This document shows, piece by piece, positions 27,764 through 36,342 of a stretch of 64,000 nt of DNA (positions are counted from its first letter, which is position 1; each line of letters opens with the position of its first letter). Source of the DNA: Candidatus Nanopelagicales bacterium. Its GTDB lineage: Bacteria; Actinomycetota; Actinomycetes; S36-B12; GCA-2699445. The stretch spans positions 318,324 to 382,323 of the forward strand of contig JBAOHO010000012.1 in assembly GCA_037045355.1 (NCBI GenBank), read 5' to 3'. Both the position numbers and the translations under genes were made by a program. The notes beneath the pieces were generated by a model. It searched no databases and was not told the DNA's origin. It saw only the letters and a list, made by a program, of their open reading frames with translations.

Positions 27764-27779
27764 ATACCCTAGGGGGTAT
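27764..27779. promoter_or_regulatory. CsoR/CstR-like operator at the rhodanese promoter
   Basis: ATACCC-TAGG-GGGTAT is an inverted repeat with a G-rich centre, matching the general form of CsoR-family operators (ATACCCCNNGGGGTAT type). It lies immediately upstream of the rhodanese start and 44 bases before the divergent DUF1801 gene at 27824. Members of this family sense Cu(I) (CsoR) or persulfide (CstR); the rhodanese and DUF2892 genes favour the latter. The repressor gene is not in the window. Confidence 0.5.
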
Positions 27780-27823
27780 AGGGCCGGAGATGAGCTCGGT
27801 GATCAGAGCGTAGGGTCTCGCGT

Positions 27824-28390
27824 ATGGCGAACGATGTGATCGACGACCATCTGGACCGGTTTGCACCAGAACAGCGCGCGGCTCTTGAGCGCACGTGCGA
27901 GACGATCCGAGCCGCGCTGCCTGGAGCGGCCCCGGAACTCAAATACGGGATGCCCACCTTCACCATCGACGGGGTTGCCGTCGTGGGTGTGGAGGGGTTC
28001 CGCAACCACAACAGCCTGTTCCCCTACAGCGGGTCCATCGTCACTGCCTTGGCCGCCGATCTCGCGAACTTCACGACGTCGAAAGGCACCGTCCAGTTCC
28101 CCCGCTCCGATCCGTTTCCGGCCCCACCCCTGAGGCGAATCCTCAAGGCACGCATCCAGGAGATCAACGACAGTTACCCGAAAGCCTCCGGAGTGACCAA
28201 GGAGTTCTACGACAACGGGTTCCTCAAGGCCAAAGGCAAGATCCGAGGCGACCGGATGTCAGGCGATTGGCAGTGGTTTCGCCGCGATGGAACGCTGAAG
28301 CGATCCGGCTCGTTCCGGGCCGGCGAGCGGGTCGGAGAGTGGACGACATACGACGCCGAGGGTGCGCCCTATCGTGTCACGCATTACTGA
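27824..28390 (+). CDS. DUF1801-type protein with MORN-like C-terminus
   Basis: 188 residues from ATG 27824. The N-terminal ~110 residues match the DUF1801/YdhG-like fold (LKYGMPTFTIDG, FRNHNSLFPYSG, GTVQFPRSDPFPAPPLRRILKAR quoted in part). The C-terminal ~65 residues (FYDNGFLKAKGKIRGDRMSG, then GSFRAGERVGEWTTY) contain repeats resembling the MORN/YwqK-type beta repeat. The biochemical function of either domain is not established. The stop (28390) lies inside the start of the DNA glycosylase gene, so the two are probably co-transcribed. No signal peptide or membrane helix. Confidence 0.7.
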   Translation: MANDVIDDHLDRFAPEQRAALERTCETIRAALPGAAPELKYGMPTFTIDGVAVVGVEGFRNHNSLFPYSGSIVTALAADLANFTTSKGTVQFPRSDPFPAPPLRRILKARIQEINDSYPKASGVTKEFYDNGFLKAKGKIRGDRMSGDWQWFRRDGTLKRSGSFRAGERVGEWTTYDAEGAPYRVTHY

Positions 28391-29306
28391 CGTGGCCGCT
28401 GTCGAGTCGCACGTCTCACCGGGGTTCACGCCCGACCTGAACGCCATCCTGCGCCCGATGTTGCGCGGCAGGACTGATCCCACGCTGCGGCTGGACGGCA
28501 CGGTCGCCTGGCGTACCGCCGTGACTCCCGACGGCCCCGTCACTCAGCGGCTAGTCGTGGCCGATGCCCGGGTGGCGAGCAGTTGTTGGGGTCCAGGAGC
28601 GGAGTGGATGGCAACCCGAACGCCGGACCTGATCGGCGCCAACGACCACGGCTGGGCCACGTTCGACCCTGCCCCGGGCCTGGTCGCGGACCACTGGCGT
28701 CGGCACCGGAACAGTTGGCGGGTACCCAGGGCTCACAACGTGTGGGAGTCGGCGGTCGCCGCCGTGCTGGAACAGAAGGTGACCGGGCTGGAGGCGAAGC
28801 GGGCCTGGCACGCCCTCGCCCGCGAGTTCGGGGAACCGGCGCCGGGGCCGGCGCCCGAGGGACTGCGGGTCCTTCCGGATCCCCAGACGGTTCGCCGGGT
28901 TCCCTCGTGGTGGTGGCGCCGCAATGCCGTGGACCGAACCAGGTCGGACACGATCATGCGTCTGGCCGCGATCCCCCATGTCCTGTGGCGCTTGCCCCAT
29001 GAGGCTTCGAGCGAGGCCCGCCGTCTGCTCACGTGCGTGCGCGGAGTGGGCGACTGGACTTACGCGGAGGTCGCTCAGCGCGCGCTCGGCGACCCCGATG
29101 CGGTGAGCGTCGGGGACTTCCACCTCGCTGCGGACCTGGTGTACGCCCTCACCGGTTCCTTCGACGGGGACGACGAACAGATGCTGGCACTACTGCAGCC
29201 GTACACCGGGCATCGCTACCGCGCAGTGCGGATGCTCGAACTGTCCCGAGTGACCCGACCGCGGCGGGGACCGCGGTTCGCAGTGCCGGCGCATCGCTAC
29301 GGGTGA
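28374..29306 (+). CDS. DNA-3-methyladenine glycosylase II (AlkA-like)
   Basis: About 310 residues; the GTG at 28374 (VSRITDVAAVESHVSPG) or 28362 could start it, overlapping the previous gene by 17 bases. The HhH-GPD core is at ~120-270: VWESAVAAVLEQKVTG, the helix-hairpin-helix CVRGVGDWTYAEV, and the catalytic Asp in VSVGDFHLAA. The N-terminal ~110 residues form the AlkA-type beta domain. It should excise alkylated purines from DNA by flipping the base. No zinc or iron-sulfur motif is present. It may share a transcript with the DUF1801 gene; the pairing has no obvious functional logic. Confidence 0.85.
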   Translation: MSRITDVAAVESHVSPGFTPDLNAILRPMLRGRTDPTLRLDGTVAWRTAVTPDGPVTQRLVVADARVASSCWGPGAEWMATRTPDLIGANDHGWATFDPAPGLVADHWRRHRNSWRVPRAHNVWESAVAAVLEQKVTGLEAKRAWHALAREFGEPAPGPAPEGLRVLPDPQTVRRVPSWWWRRNAVDRTRSDTIMRLAAIPHVLWRLPHEASSEARRLLTCVRGVGDWTYAEVAQRALGDPDAVSVGDFHLAADLVYALTGSFDGDDEQMLALLQPYTGHRYRAVRMLELSRVTRPRRGPRFAVPAHRYG

Positions 29307-29325
29307 CGATCGTGGGCGGGTCTGG

Positions 29326-30087
29326 TCAGGGCTGGACGACCTGCAAGTTCCAGGGGCTTCGGCCGGTGCGTGGTGGCGTCAACGCGCACTCGAAGACTTC
29401 GCCGACGGCTTCGGCGAGCCTCTCCGGGGAGCGGGGCTGGGTCCCGGAGCGCGCGCACAGGTGCCGCGCCACCAAGCCCCGAGTGTGCTTGGCCATGTGT
29501 GATACGGCGGTCCGCGAGTCCGCGCTGAGCACACTGATGTGGACGGTCCGCGTCGGATCCCCGGGCCAGGCGGCCCGGTAGGGAGCCGAACGACAATCCA
29601 CTGCCACCGTGCGCTCGGACGACGAGTCAAGGACGGACTCCAGGTGTGGTCGCCAGAATCTCGCCAGCGGCCCGATGCCCGGCAGGTCCACAGTCATGGA
29701 CAGGCGGTAGGCCGGGACCCGATCAGTCAGCCTCATCGCCCCCCACAGAGCCGAGACGACAAGGACACAGTTGGTGGCGCGGCGTCGCGCCTGAGGGGAG
29801 ACAGTGGCCAGGTCCAAGGCGTCGTACAGCACGCCGGAGTAGATCTGACCGGCCGGCGCGGCCGGCGCGCTCCACAGGTCGATGTTCGCGCGGACGTCGT
29901 CCTCGACGGATGCACCAACCCCCAGGACCTCGAGGGCGTCAGATCGAGCGCTGACTGCGGCCAGTGCGTCACCGACCTGGACGCGTGCATCGGTCAGGTC
30001 GGGGAACGACAAAGCGCTCACGTCAACCGGCCGCCGCCGCTTGGGTGCGGGGGTCTTGCCCTCGGACGGCGGCAGCAGGATCAGCAC
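29326..30087 (-). CDS. yaaA: Peroxide-stress protein YaaA (UPF0246)
   Basis: 253 residues from ATG 30087. The family start MLILLPPSEGKT is exact, and YSGVLYDALDL, ALWGAMRLTDRVPAYRL and SHMAKHTRGLVARHL are conserved YaaA blocks. YaaA limits free intracellular iron under hydrogen peroxide and binds DNA in Escherichia coli. The gene converges with the glycosylase gene (19 bases between stops) and lies 25 bases downstream of cysNC, so it may be the last gene of the sulfate-activation transcript. Confidence 0.9.
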   Translation of the reverse strand: MLILLPPSEGKTPAPKRRRPVDVSALSFPDLTDARVQVGDALAAVSARSDALEVLGVGASVEDDVRANIDLWSAPAAPAGQIYSGVLYDALDLATVSPQARRRATNCVLVVSALWGAMRLTDRVPAYRLSMTVDLPGIGPLARFWRPHLESVLDSSSERTVAVDCRSAPYRAAWPGDPTRTVHISVLSADSRTAVSHMAKHTRGLVARHLCARSGTQPRSPERLAEAVGEVFECALTPPRTGRSPWNLQVVQP

Positions 30088-30112
30088 GGTGCCGCCCGGC
30101 AGCCTGCGGGAG

Positions 30113-32005
30113 TCACTCGCCCAGGACGGCCCGCGCGAGCTTCTCCGCGGACACTGCCACTGCGTCCTGTCCGTTCAGGTGAACGTCGGGGTGCTCAGGG
30201 GGCTCGTAGTCCTGCCCGACACCGGTCATGTTCGGCAACTGGCCGGCGGCGGCCTTGCGGTACAGGCCCTTCGGGTCCCGCGCCTGGGCGACCTCGAGCG
30301 GGGTGTCGACGTAGACCTCGAGGTACTCGCCCGCGTCGAAGATCTCCGCAGCGGCGCGGCGGTCCGAACGGTACGGGGACACGAGCGCGACGATCACGAC
30401 CAGACCGGCGTCGGCCATCAACTTCGCAACCTCGGCCACTCGGCGCACGTTCTCGGCGCGATCCTCCGGCGTGAAACCGAGATCGCGATTCAGACCGGTG
30501 CGCACGTTGTCGCCGTCGAGCACGTAGGTGTGGACACCCTGCGCGTGCAGCATGGCGACGGTGGCGTCGGCGATCGTGGACTTGCCCGAGCCGGACAGAC
30601 CGGTCATCCACACCACGCGAGGTGAGTGGCCTTTGAGCCGTTGGCGCGCTTCGCGGTCGACCGCGTAGTCGTGCGGAGTCACGTTGAACGCACGCCGCAT
30701 CGCATGGCGGGTCAGGCCGGCGGCGACAGTGTCGCTGGTGACCCGGTCGACCAGCAGGAACCCGCCTGTGTCGCGGCACAGGTCGTACTCGTCCAGCGGG
30801 ATCGGAGAGTCGGTGGCCAACTCGACACGGCCGATGTCGTTCATGTTGAGCAACCGGGCAGCGTCATGGTTGCCGGTCACGACGTCGAGGCGGTGACGGA
30901 CAGATGTGACCGTGGCGGGCACAACCTTGGGGCCGATGTACAGCAGGTAGGAGCGGCCGTGGGCAAGGGGTTCTTCACCGGTCCACACAAGGTCGGCGGC
31001 GAAACGGTCGGCGGGCTTGGCCTGGCCTTCGCCCGCAGCACACAGCAGATCGCCTCGGGTGATGTCGACCTCGCGATCGAGCGTGATGGTGACAGTCTGT
31101 CCGACGGTCGCCACCGCCAGGTCGCCGTCGTAGGTGACGATCCGGTCGACGGTCGCGGTCTGTCCGGAGTCGGCCACCGCGATGATCTGGCCGGGCCGGA
31201 CCTCTCCGGCCACGACGGTGCCGGAGTAGCCGCGGAAGTTGCCTTCGGCGCGGCTGATCAACTGCACCGGCATGCGGAACGGATCAGCGGTGTCCCGATC
31301 GGTGGGCTCCCACGCCACGAGGGCGTCCATGACCGTGGGTCCGTGGTACCAGGGCATCGTCTCGAGGTCGGAGTCGATCACGTTGGCGCCGGTGACAGCG
31401 CTGACCGGGATGGCGGTCACCTCGTCGATGCCGAGCCGAGCCGCTGCTGCCCGGACCCCGCCGGACAGCTCCTCGAAGGTGGCGTGTTCGAAGCCCACGA
31501 GGTCCATCTTGTTGATGGCGACCACCACGCTGGTGACTCCCATCAGGGCGCATACGGTGAGATGGCGGTAGGTCTGGGGCCGCAGGCCGCGCGCGGCATC
31601 GACGAGCAGGACTGCCAGATCAGCGTTGGAGGCGGCCACGGACATGTTGCGGGTGTACTGCTCGTGACCGGGGGCGTCGGCGATGATGACCCGGCGACCG
31701 CTGGGCAGATTGAGGTGCCGGTAGGCGACGTCGATCGTGATGCCCTGTTCGCGCTCGGCCTCGAGCCCGTCGGTGAGTAGTGAGTAGTCGATCTCGCCGA
31801 CGGGGATGGTGGATCCGCCCCGACGGGTGGTCCGGGCGTACTCCAACTGATCGATGGGTACGGAGTCGGTCTCGACGAGCAGGCGTCCGATCAGGGTGGA
31901 CTTGCCGTCGTCGACGGAGCCGCAGGCGACCATGCGCAGCACGGCGGACTTCATGTCCGCCGCGCGCTGCAGGGAGTCGGTCTCGGAAACGATCAATGCG
32001 GTCAT
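30113..32005 (-). CDS. cysNC: Bifunctional sulfate adenylyltransferase subunit 1 / APS kinase
   Basis: 630 residues from ATG 32005. Residues ~20-440 are the CysN GTPase: P-loop GSVDDGKSTL, G3 DAPGHEQYTRNM, G4 NKMDL, then two beta-barrel domains. Residues ~455-630 are APS kinase (CysC) with P-loop GLSGSGKST, DGDNVRTGLNRDLGF and the PAPS-lid FTPEDRAENVRR. It couples GTP hydrolysis to APS formation by CysD and then phosphorylates APS to PAPS. The ATG overlaps the cysD stop (TGATG), so the heteromer subunits are made together. The fusion order is the usual actinobacterial one. Confidence 0.95.
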   Translation of the reverse strand: MTALIVSETDSLQRAADMKSAVLRMVACGSVDDGKSTLIGRLLVETDSVPIDQLEYARTTRRGGSTIPVGEIDYSLLTDGLEAEREQGITIDVAYRHLNLPSGRRVIIADAPGHEQYTRNMSVAASNADLAVLLVDAARGLRPQTYRHLTVCALMGVTSVVVAINKMDLVGFEHATFEELSGGVRAAAARLGIDEVTAIPVSAVTGANVIDSDLETMPWYHGPTVMDALVAWEPTDRDTADPFRMPVQLISRAEGNFRGYSGTVVAGEVRPGQIIAVADSGQTATVDRIVTYDGDLAVATVGQTVTITLDREVDITRGDLLCAAGEGQAKPADRFAADLVWTGEEPLAHGRSYLLYIGPKVVPATVTSVRHRLDVVTGNHDAARLLNMNDIGRVELATDSPIPLDEYDLCRDTGGFLLVDRVTSDTVAAGLTRHAMRRAFNVTPHDYAVDREARQRLKGHSPRVVWMTGLSGSGKSTIADATVAMLHAQGVHTYVLDGDNVRTGLNRDLGFTPEDRAENVRRVAEVAKLMADAGLVVIVALVSPYRSDRRAAAEIFDAGEYLEVYVDTPLEVAQARDPKGLYRKAAAGQLPNMTGVGQDYEPPEHPDVHLNGQDAVAVSAEKLARAVLGE

Positions 32006-32925
32006 CAGAAGTAGCCCTCCGCCTTTTTGGCCTCCATGGACGAGGCTCCTTCGCCGTCGATCAGGCGCCCGGCGCGCTCCGACATCTTGGCCTGCCCCAT
32101 CTCGGTGATGAGGGTGTCGAGGTCGGCGGCCTCGGATTCGACGGCACCCGTGAGCGGGTAGCAGCCCAAGGTCCGGAACCGCACGTTGCGGATCATGGGT
32201 TCTTCGCCTTCACGCAGCGGTAACCGCTCGTCGTCGACCATGATCAGCACGCCGTCGCGTTCCACCACCGGTCGCGGTTTGCTGAAGTAGAGCTCGGGGA
32301 TGGGGATGTTCTCGCGGCGGATGTAGTGCCACACGTCCATCTCGGTCCAGTTCGAGATAGGAAAGGCGCGCATGGTCTGACCCTCGCTGAGCCGGGTGTT
32401 GGCGGTGCGCCAGAACTCGGGGCGCTGCTTGCGGGCGTCCCACCGGTGGCCGGGCTCGCGGAGGCTGAAGATGCGCTCCTTGGCGCGACTGCGTTCTTCG
32501 TCGCGGCGTGATCCGCCGATAGCGGCGTCGAACTTGTACTTGTCGAGGCCTTCGCGCAGGGCGACGGTCTTCATGATGCGCGTGTACTCGTGAGTGCCAT
32601 GGGTGAAGGGGCTGATGCCTTCTGCGACGGCTTCGTCGTTCGTTGCGATCCGCAGGTCTAAGTTGAGCTCCTCGGCCCGCTGGTTGCGGAAGTCGATCAT
32701 TTCGCGGAACTTCCACGTGGTGTCGACATGCATGACCGGCATCGGGATCGGAGCCGGCGCGAAGGCCTTGACCGCCAGATGCAGCAGCACTGAGGAGTCC
32801 TTGCCGATCGAGTACAGCAGAACGGGATTGCGGAAGGCCGCCGCCGTCTCCCTGAAGACGTGGATGGCCTCGGCCTCCAGCACGTCCAGTACCGAGTTCT
32901 GACTGATCCGTGGCGTGTCCGACAC
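32005..32925 (-). CDS. cysD: Sulfate adenylyltransferase subunit 2 (CysD)
   Basis: I chose GTG 32925 (VSDTPRISQNSVLD; 306 residues) because GGGAGG lies 4 bases upstream; ATG 32940 is the alternative. The PP-loop motif YSIGKDSSVLLHLAVKAF, the MHVDTTWKFREMIDFR block, AAIGGSRRDEERSRAKER and RTLGCYPLTGAVES are all conserved CysD signatures. It transfers AMP from ATP to sulfate, driven by CysN. Together with cysNC it activates sulfate for cysteine synthesis or sulfation. The upstream gene is a tyrosine phosphatase 31 bases away. Confidence 0.94.
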   Translation of the reverse strand: MSDTPRISQNSVLDVLEAEAIHVFRETAAAFRNPVLLYSIGKDSSVLLHLAVKAFAPAPIPMPVMHVDTTWKFREMIDFRNQRAEELNLDLRIATNDEAVAEGISPFTHGTHEYTRIMKTVALREGLDKYKFDAAIGGSRRDEERSRAKERIFSLREPGHRWDARKQRPEFWRTANTRLSEGQTMRAFPISNWTEMDVWHYIRRENIPIPELYFSKPRPVVERDGVLIMVDDERLPLREGEEPMIRNVRFRTLGCYPLTGAVESEAADLDTLITEMGQAKMSERAGRLIDGEGASSMEAKKAEGYF

Positions 32926-32956
32926 ACCAACCTCCCTCATGGGCAACCTGCCCATA

Positions 32957-33673
32957 CTAAATGTCCTGGGTCGCTGTCCCAGCCGCTCCATCACGCCCGA
33001 AGGCCACGACTTGGTCAACAACGGTCGCGATCTGCCCGACCGCCGCCTCGGCCAGTTCTATTGCCGCCCCGTGCACCTGATATCCGAGCACGTGTGGATC
33101 GGGAACATCGTGGTCGCTCCACGAGAGCGGATTCCGGTGGGAGGCCTCGGAATGGCCAGTCACCGGCGGCATCTGCCCACGGACTGAATCCATCGCGGAG
33201 ACCCACCAACGCAGCCGCTCCTCGACGCCGGTGGGCATCAGGATCGATCCGGGGGGCTTTTGTCCAGGGGCGATGTACCCGGCGACTACTTGCGACAAAC
33301 GTGCGGCTTGTCTCAGCGTGAACGTCTTCGCCTGCACCTCGGGGAATTGGGGCAGCACCTCGGCGAGGTGAGATCGGTCGAGACACAACACGAGATCGGA
33401 TTGGGCGAGCATGTCCGGCGAGATCCGTCGGGCACCGTGCGGGTGAGCCGGTGGGGGTGTCCCGACCTGTCCGGCATAGGAGCGGGCGACGAACTCCCCG
33501 ACCAGCGCACTGCTGAGGTCGCAGGCGGGTGAGCCTGCGGTGGCCGCCACGCCCGCGGAAGTCACCGCGATGTGAGTGTCCAGGTGGACGGCACTGAAGG
33601 CACGGCGCAGCAGAGTGGCGGTGGCAGGTGAGCGGCAGATGTTCGCCGTGCACACGACCAGGACCCGGAACAC
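32957..33673 (-). CDS. Low-molecular-weight protein-tyrosine phosphatase, extended
   Basis: 238 residues from ATG 33673. The P-loop CTANICRSP (Cys8-X5-Arg14) opens the protein as in all LMW-PTPs. SAGVAATAGSPACD and the general-acid loop DVPDPHVLG with Asp near residue 191 complete the active site. It is ~80 residues longer than a typical family member; the extra part lies between the SDLVLCLDRSHLAEVLP region and the DPH loop. It may dephosphorylate protein tyrosines linked to envelope polysaccharide export, or simply be a metabolic phosphatase. It is the first gene before cysD-cysNC on the same strand. Confidence 0.85.
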   Translation of the reverse strand: MFRVLVVCTANICRSPATATLLRRAFSAVHLDTHIAVTSAGVAATAGSPACDLSSALVGEFVARSYAGQVGTPPPAHPHGARRISPDMLAQSDLVLCLDRSHLAEVLPQFPEVQAKTFTLRQAARLSQVVAGYIAPGQKPPGSILMPTGVEERLRWWVSAMDSVRGQMPPVTGHSEASHRNPLSWSDHDVPDPHVLGYQVHGAAIELAEAAVGQIATVVDQVVAFGRDGAAGTATQDI

Positions 33674-33717
33674 CGTGCCACGGTCCCACAGGCCACGGGT
33701 GACGGCGCCAATTTCAG

Positions 33718-33789
33718 GAGTCGGGCTTCTTCGGGAGTTGGGCTTCTTCGGGAGTCGGGCTTCTTCGGGAGTCGGGCTACTTCAGGAGT
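33718..33789. repeat. Four 18-bp tandem repeats between the Fpg/Nei and phosphatase genes
   Basis: The unit GAGTCGGGCTTCTTCGGG occurs at 33718, 33736 (one mismatch), 33754 and 33772 (degenerate). The last copy runs into the final codons of the Fpg/Nei gene (stop at 33777). The repeat fills most of the 103-base gap. Unit length is a multiple of three although it is mainly intergenic. Confidence 0.9.
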
Positions 33790-34670
33790 CGGGACAGTCG
33801 GCGGTCGGCCAACGGCTTGCCCCCGGTCTGGCACGTGGGGCAGTACTGGAACGACGAGTCCGCGCTGGCGACCTCACGAACGGTGTCGCCACAGACCGGG
33901 CACGGCTGCCCCGTCCGACCGTGAACGGCCATGCTGGAGCGCTTGCCGTCCTTCAACTCGGAGGGAGGCAACTCTCGGGCCGAGGTGACTGCTTGGGCGA
34001 GGACCGACTCAAGTGCCGCGAACAGTGCTGCGCGTTGTTCGTCAGTCAGCGAATCGGCGCCGGCAGCCGGACTGAGCCGGGCCTTGTGCAAGATCTCGTC
34101 GGAGTAGGCGTTACCCACCCCGGCGAGGACGGACTGATCCCGCAGGACGGTCTTCAGGTGCCTCCTGCCCGCAGCGGCCAAGATGTCGGCCAGGCTCTGG
34201 GCAGTGAAGGTGTCGGCGAGAGGGTCGGGGCCAAGGCGGGCGATCCCGGGTACCTCTGCCGGGTCGTGCACCACATACACGGCAAGCCGTTTCTGGGTCC
34301 CAGCCTCGGTCAGGGAGAATCCGCCCACGACCGAGCCGCCATCGTCGGCGAAGGTGAGTCGGGCGGCAAGAGGGCCACGACCCATCCTCACCGGCTGCCG
34401 CGACGGGGAATCCGACCACGCGAGCCACCCCGCGCGGGCGAGGTGAATCGCCAGGTACAGCGGGCTGCCGTCGGGATCCACGAGGTCGAGGACCAGGAAC
34501 TTCCCGAATCGTTGCAGACCGATCACCCGGCAACCACGCAGGGCACTGACTGGGGGGTCGGCCGTCTTGATCGCGCTGATGGCGCCGACCTGGACGTCGG
34601 TGATGACGGATCCGGACAGCCGGGGCGTCACGTAGGTGAGCAGGCCTTCGATCTCGGGGATCTCCGGCAT
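33777..34670 (-). CDS. Fpg/Nei-family DNA glycosylase/AP lyase
   Basis: 297 residues from ATG 34670, whose first base is shared with the preceding stop. Removal of Met exposes Pro-Glu (PEIPEIEG), the catalytic N-terminus of the family. The H2TH region contains LKTVLRDQSVLAGVGNAYSDEILH, and the C-terminal zinc finger is CPVCGDTV...YCPTC. It should remove oxidised bases and nick the strand. Whether it is closer to Fpg (MutM) or actinobacterial Nei cannot be settled by eye. It ends a four-gene chain beginning with the histidine kinase. Confidence 0.9.
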   Translation of the reverse strand: MPEIPEIEGLLTYVTPRLSGSVITDVQVGAISAIKTADPPVSALRGCRVIGLQRFGKFLVLDLVDPDGSPLYLAIHLARAGWLAWSDSPSRQPVRMGRGPLAARLTFADDGGSVVGGFSLTEAGTQKRLAVYVVHDPAEVPGIARLGPDPLADTFTAQSLADILAAAGRRHLKTVLRDQSVLAGVGNAYSDEILHKARLSPAAGADSLTDEQRAALFAALESVLAQAVTSARELPPSELKDGKRSSMAVHGRTGQPCPVCGDTVREVASADSSFQYCPTCQTGGKPLADRRLSRLLK

Positions 34671-35896
34671 CAGGCCCGGCCCATCTCCTTCGCGGACTCC
34701 CAGAGGCCCTCGCGAGCCGACTCGTGGGCACAGTGTTCGATGATCTGGCGGGTCTGCTCGGCTTCGGTGTTGCCGAACACGCGGGCCATACCCACTTCGG
34801 TCACGACGGCCGAGTGCTGGAACGAGGTCACCGGCTCCTGGATCCGCGGCACGATCGTCGAGATGTTGGCCTTGGGGTGCCACGACGGCAATGCGATGTA
34901 GGCATGACCTCCGCGCGAGTGCAGGGCACCGACGATGAAGTCGGTGGAACCGCCGAAGCCCGAGTAGATGCGCCCATTGATCCGCGAGGCGTTGGCCTGC
35001 GCGGACAGATCCACCTGAAGCGCCCCGTTGACCGAGGTCATGATGGTCTGCTTGGCGATCCGGCCGGGATCGTTGGTGACCTCGGTGCGCATCATGCGGA
35101 CGCGCTGGTTGTGGTCGACCCAGTCGTACAACTCCTGGCTGCCGAAGAGGAATGAGGCGATCAGCGGCTGGGATTCGCTCAGACAACCCTTGCGGGCGAG
35201 GGCGAGAACACCGTCGCTGAACATCTCGCTCCAGATCTTCAGCCCGTCGTGACCGGTCAGTCCGGCGAGTACGGCGTCGGGTACGCCGCCGATCCCCAAC
35301 TGCAAGGTGGCCCCGTTGGGCACCCGCTGCGCGATGCGGTCGCCGATGAGTCGTGCGGTGTCGCCCAACTTGCCCGGTGGGTTGACGTTGAGGGGCTCGT
35401 CGACTTCGAGGAAGTAGTCGATGTCGTCGACGTCGACTTGGGCGTCTCCGTACGTGTAGGGCATGTGCTTGTTGACCTGCGCGATGACCAGTCCGCCCCG
35501 TTTGCGGACCGCTTCGATGGCGGCGGGCAGGATATTGACCTCGAGACCCAGGCTCACATGGCCGTTCTCCGGTGGCGTCGTGTGGATCAGGATCAAGTCG
35601 GGGGGCAGCCGTCGGTGGAACAGGATCGGGACCAGACTCAGGCGGCAGGGGACGTAGAGCAGCCCGGGGGTCTTGCGCATGCCCGGCCCGACGAAGGTGG
35701 TCTCGTGCTTGACGCCTGAACGATGGGGCAGATGGCCGTGGGCGTTGAGCATGTGGAGCTTGTACTCGGGCAGACCCTTGTCCACCGCCTTCAGCAGGTG
35801 TGTCGGAGTCGCGAAGTTGCCCGACACCACGACTCGGGGGTCTTCTTTGAGCCGGGCCAAGACCGAGGGAAGTCGTTCTGTCGTGATCTGCTTCAT
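34670..35896 (-). CDS. Acetyl-CoA hydrolase / CoA-transferase family protein
   Basis: 408 residues from ATG 35896, which overlaps the response-regulator stop. Family I-type CoA-transferase blocks are seen: GNFATPTHLLKAVDK, LHMLNAHGHLPH, LIHTTPPENGHVSLGLEVN, and the C-terminal GIGGVPDAVLAGL with the catalytic Glu region KIWSEMFSDGVL. GFGGSTDFIVGA and FQHSAVVTEVGMA complete the signature. These enzymes move CoA between acetate, succinate, 4-hydroxybutyrate and similar acids. The exact acyl pair is unknown. Tight coupling to a two-component system and a DNA glycosylase is unusual. Confidence 0.86.
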   Translation of the reverse strand: MKQITTERLPSVLARLKEDPRVVVSGNFATPTHLLKAVDKGLPEYKLHMLNAHGHLPHRSGVKHETTFVGPGMRKTPGLLYVPCRLSLVPILFHRRLPPDLILIHTTPPENGHVSLGLEVNILPAAIEAVRKRGGLVIAQVNKHMPYTYGDAQVDVDDIDYFLEVDEPLNVNPPGKLGDTARLIGDRIAQRVPNGATLQLGIGGVPDAVLAGLTGHDGLKIWSEMFSDGVLALARKGCLSESQPLIASFLFGSQELYDWVDHNQRVRMMRTEVTNDPGRIAKQTIMTSVNGALQVDLSAQANASRINGRIYSGFGGSTDFIVGALHSRGGHAYIALPSWHPKANISTIVPRIQEPVTSFQHSAVVTEVGMARVFGNTEAEQTRQIIEHCAHESAREGLWESAKEMGRA

Positions 35897-36342
35897 CAGT
35901 CGTTACCACCCAATCCGCCGAACTCCTTCATGATCTCAGTTGCCGAGGGGTCCGATTCCGACCCCCCCGACTCCTCGGATCCCGGGATGAGGCGGTCCAC
36001 CCAGTCGAGCAGGTGGTTGGGGTCGAAAGGCTTGGGCAGGAACACCGATGCCCCGGCGGTCCACCCCGCCCATGTGGTGTCGTCGTCGGCGGCCGCTGTC
36101 AACAAGATGATGGGCAGGTCATTAGCCGAACGGGTCTGGCGCAAAGTCCGCAGCACATCCAGTCCGGACATGCCCGGCATCATGATGTCGAGCACGATGA
36201 GGTCGGGTTGCTGGTCGTTCACGGCTTCGAGTGCCGAGGGCCCGTCTGCGGCTTCGATGACAACGTGACCCTCGAGCTCCAGGACGTCGCGGACGAGTGA
36301 GCGCACCGTGGGCTCGTCGTCCACAACGAGAATCTGGGTCAT
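35896..36342 (-). CDS. Response regulator, receiver domain only
   Basis: 148 residues from ATG 36342, overlapping the kinase stop (ATGA). A single REC domain: acidic pocket Asp8-Asp9, phosphoacceptor Asp52 in LIVLDIMMPGMSG, Thr in LLTAAADDD and Lys in FLPKPFDP. There is no DNA-binding output domain. The C-terminal ~25 residues are a Ser/Glu/Asp-rich tail. It may act by protein contact or as a phosphate shuttle. The cognate kinase is the adjacent gene. Confidence 0.93.
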   Translation of the reverse strand: MTQILVVDDEPTVRSLVRDVLELEGHVVIEAADGPSALEAVNDQQPDLIVLDIMMPGMSGLDVLRTLRQTRSANDLPIILLTAAADDDTTWAGWTAGASVFLPKPFDPNHLLDWVDRLIPGSEESGGSESDPSATEIMKEFGGLGGND

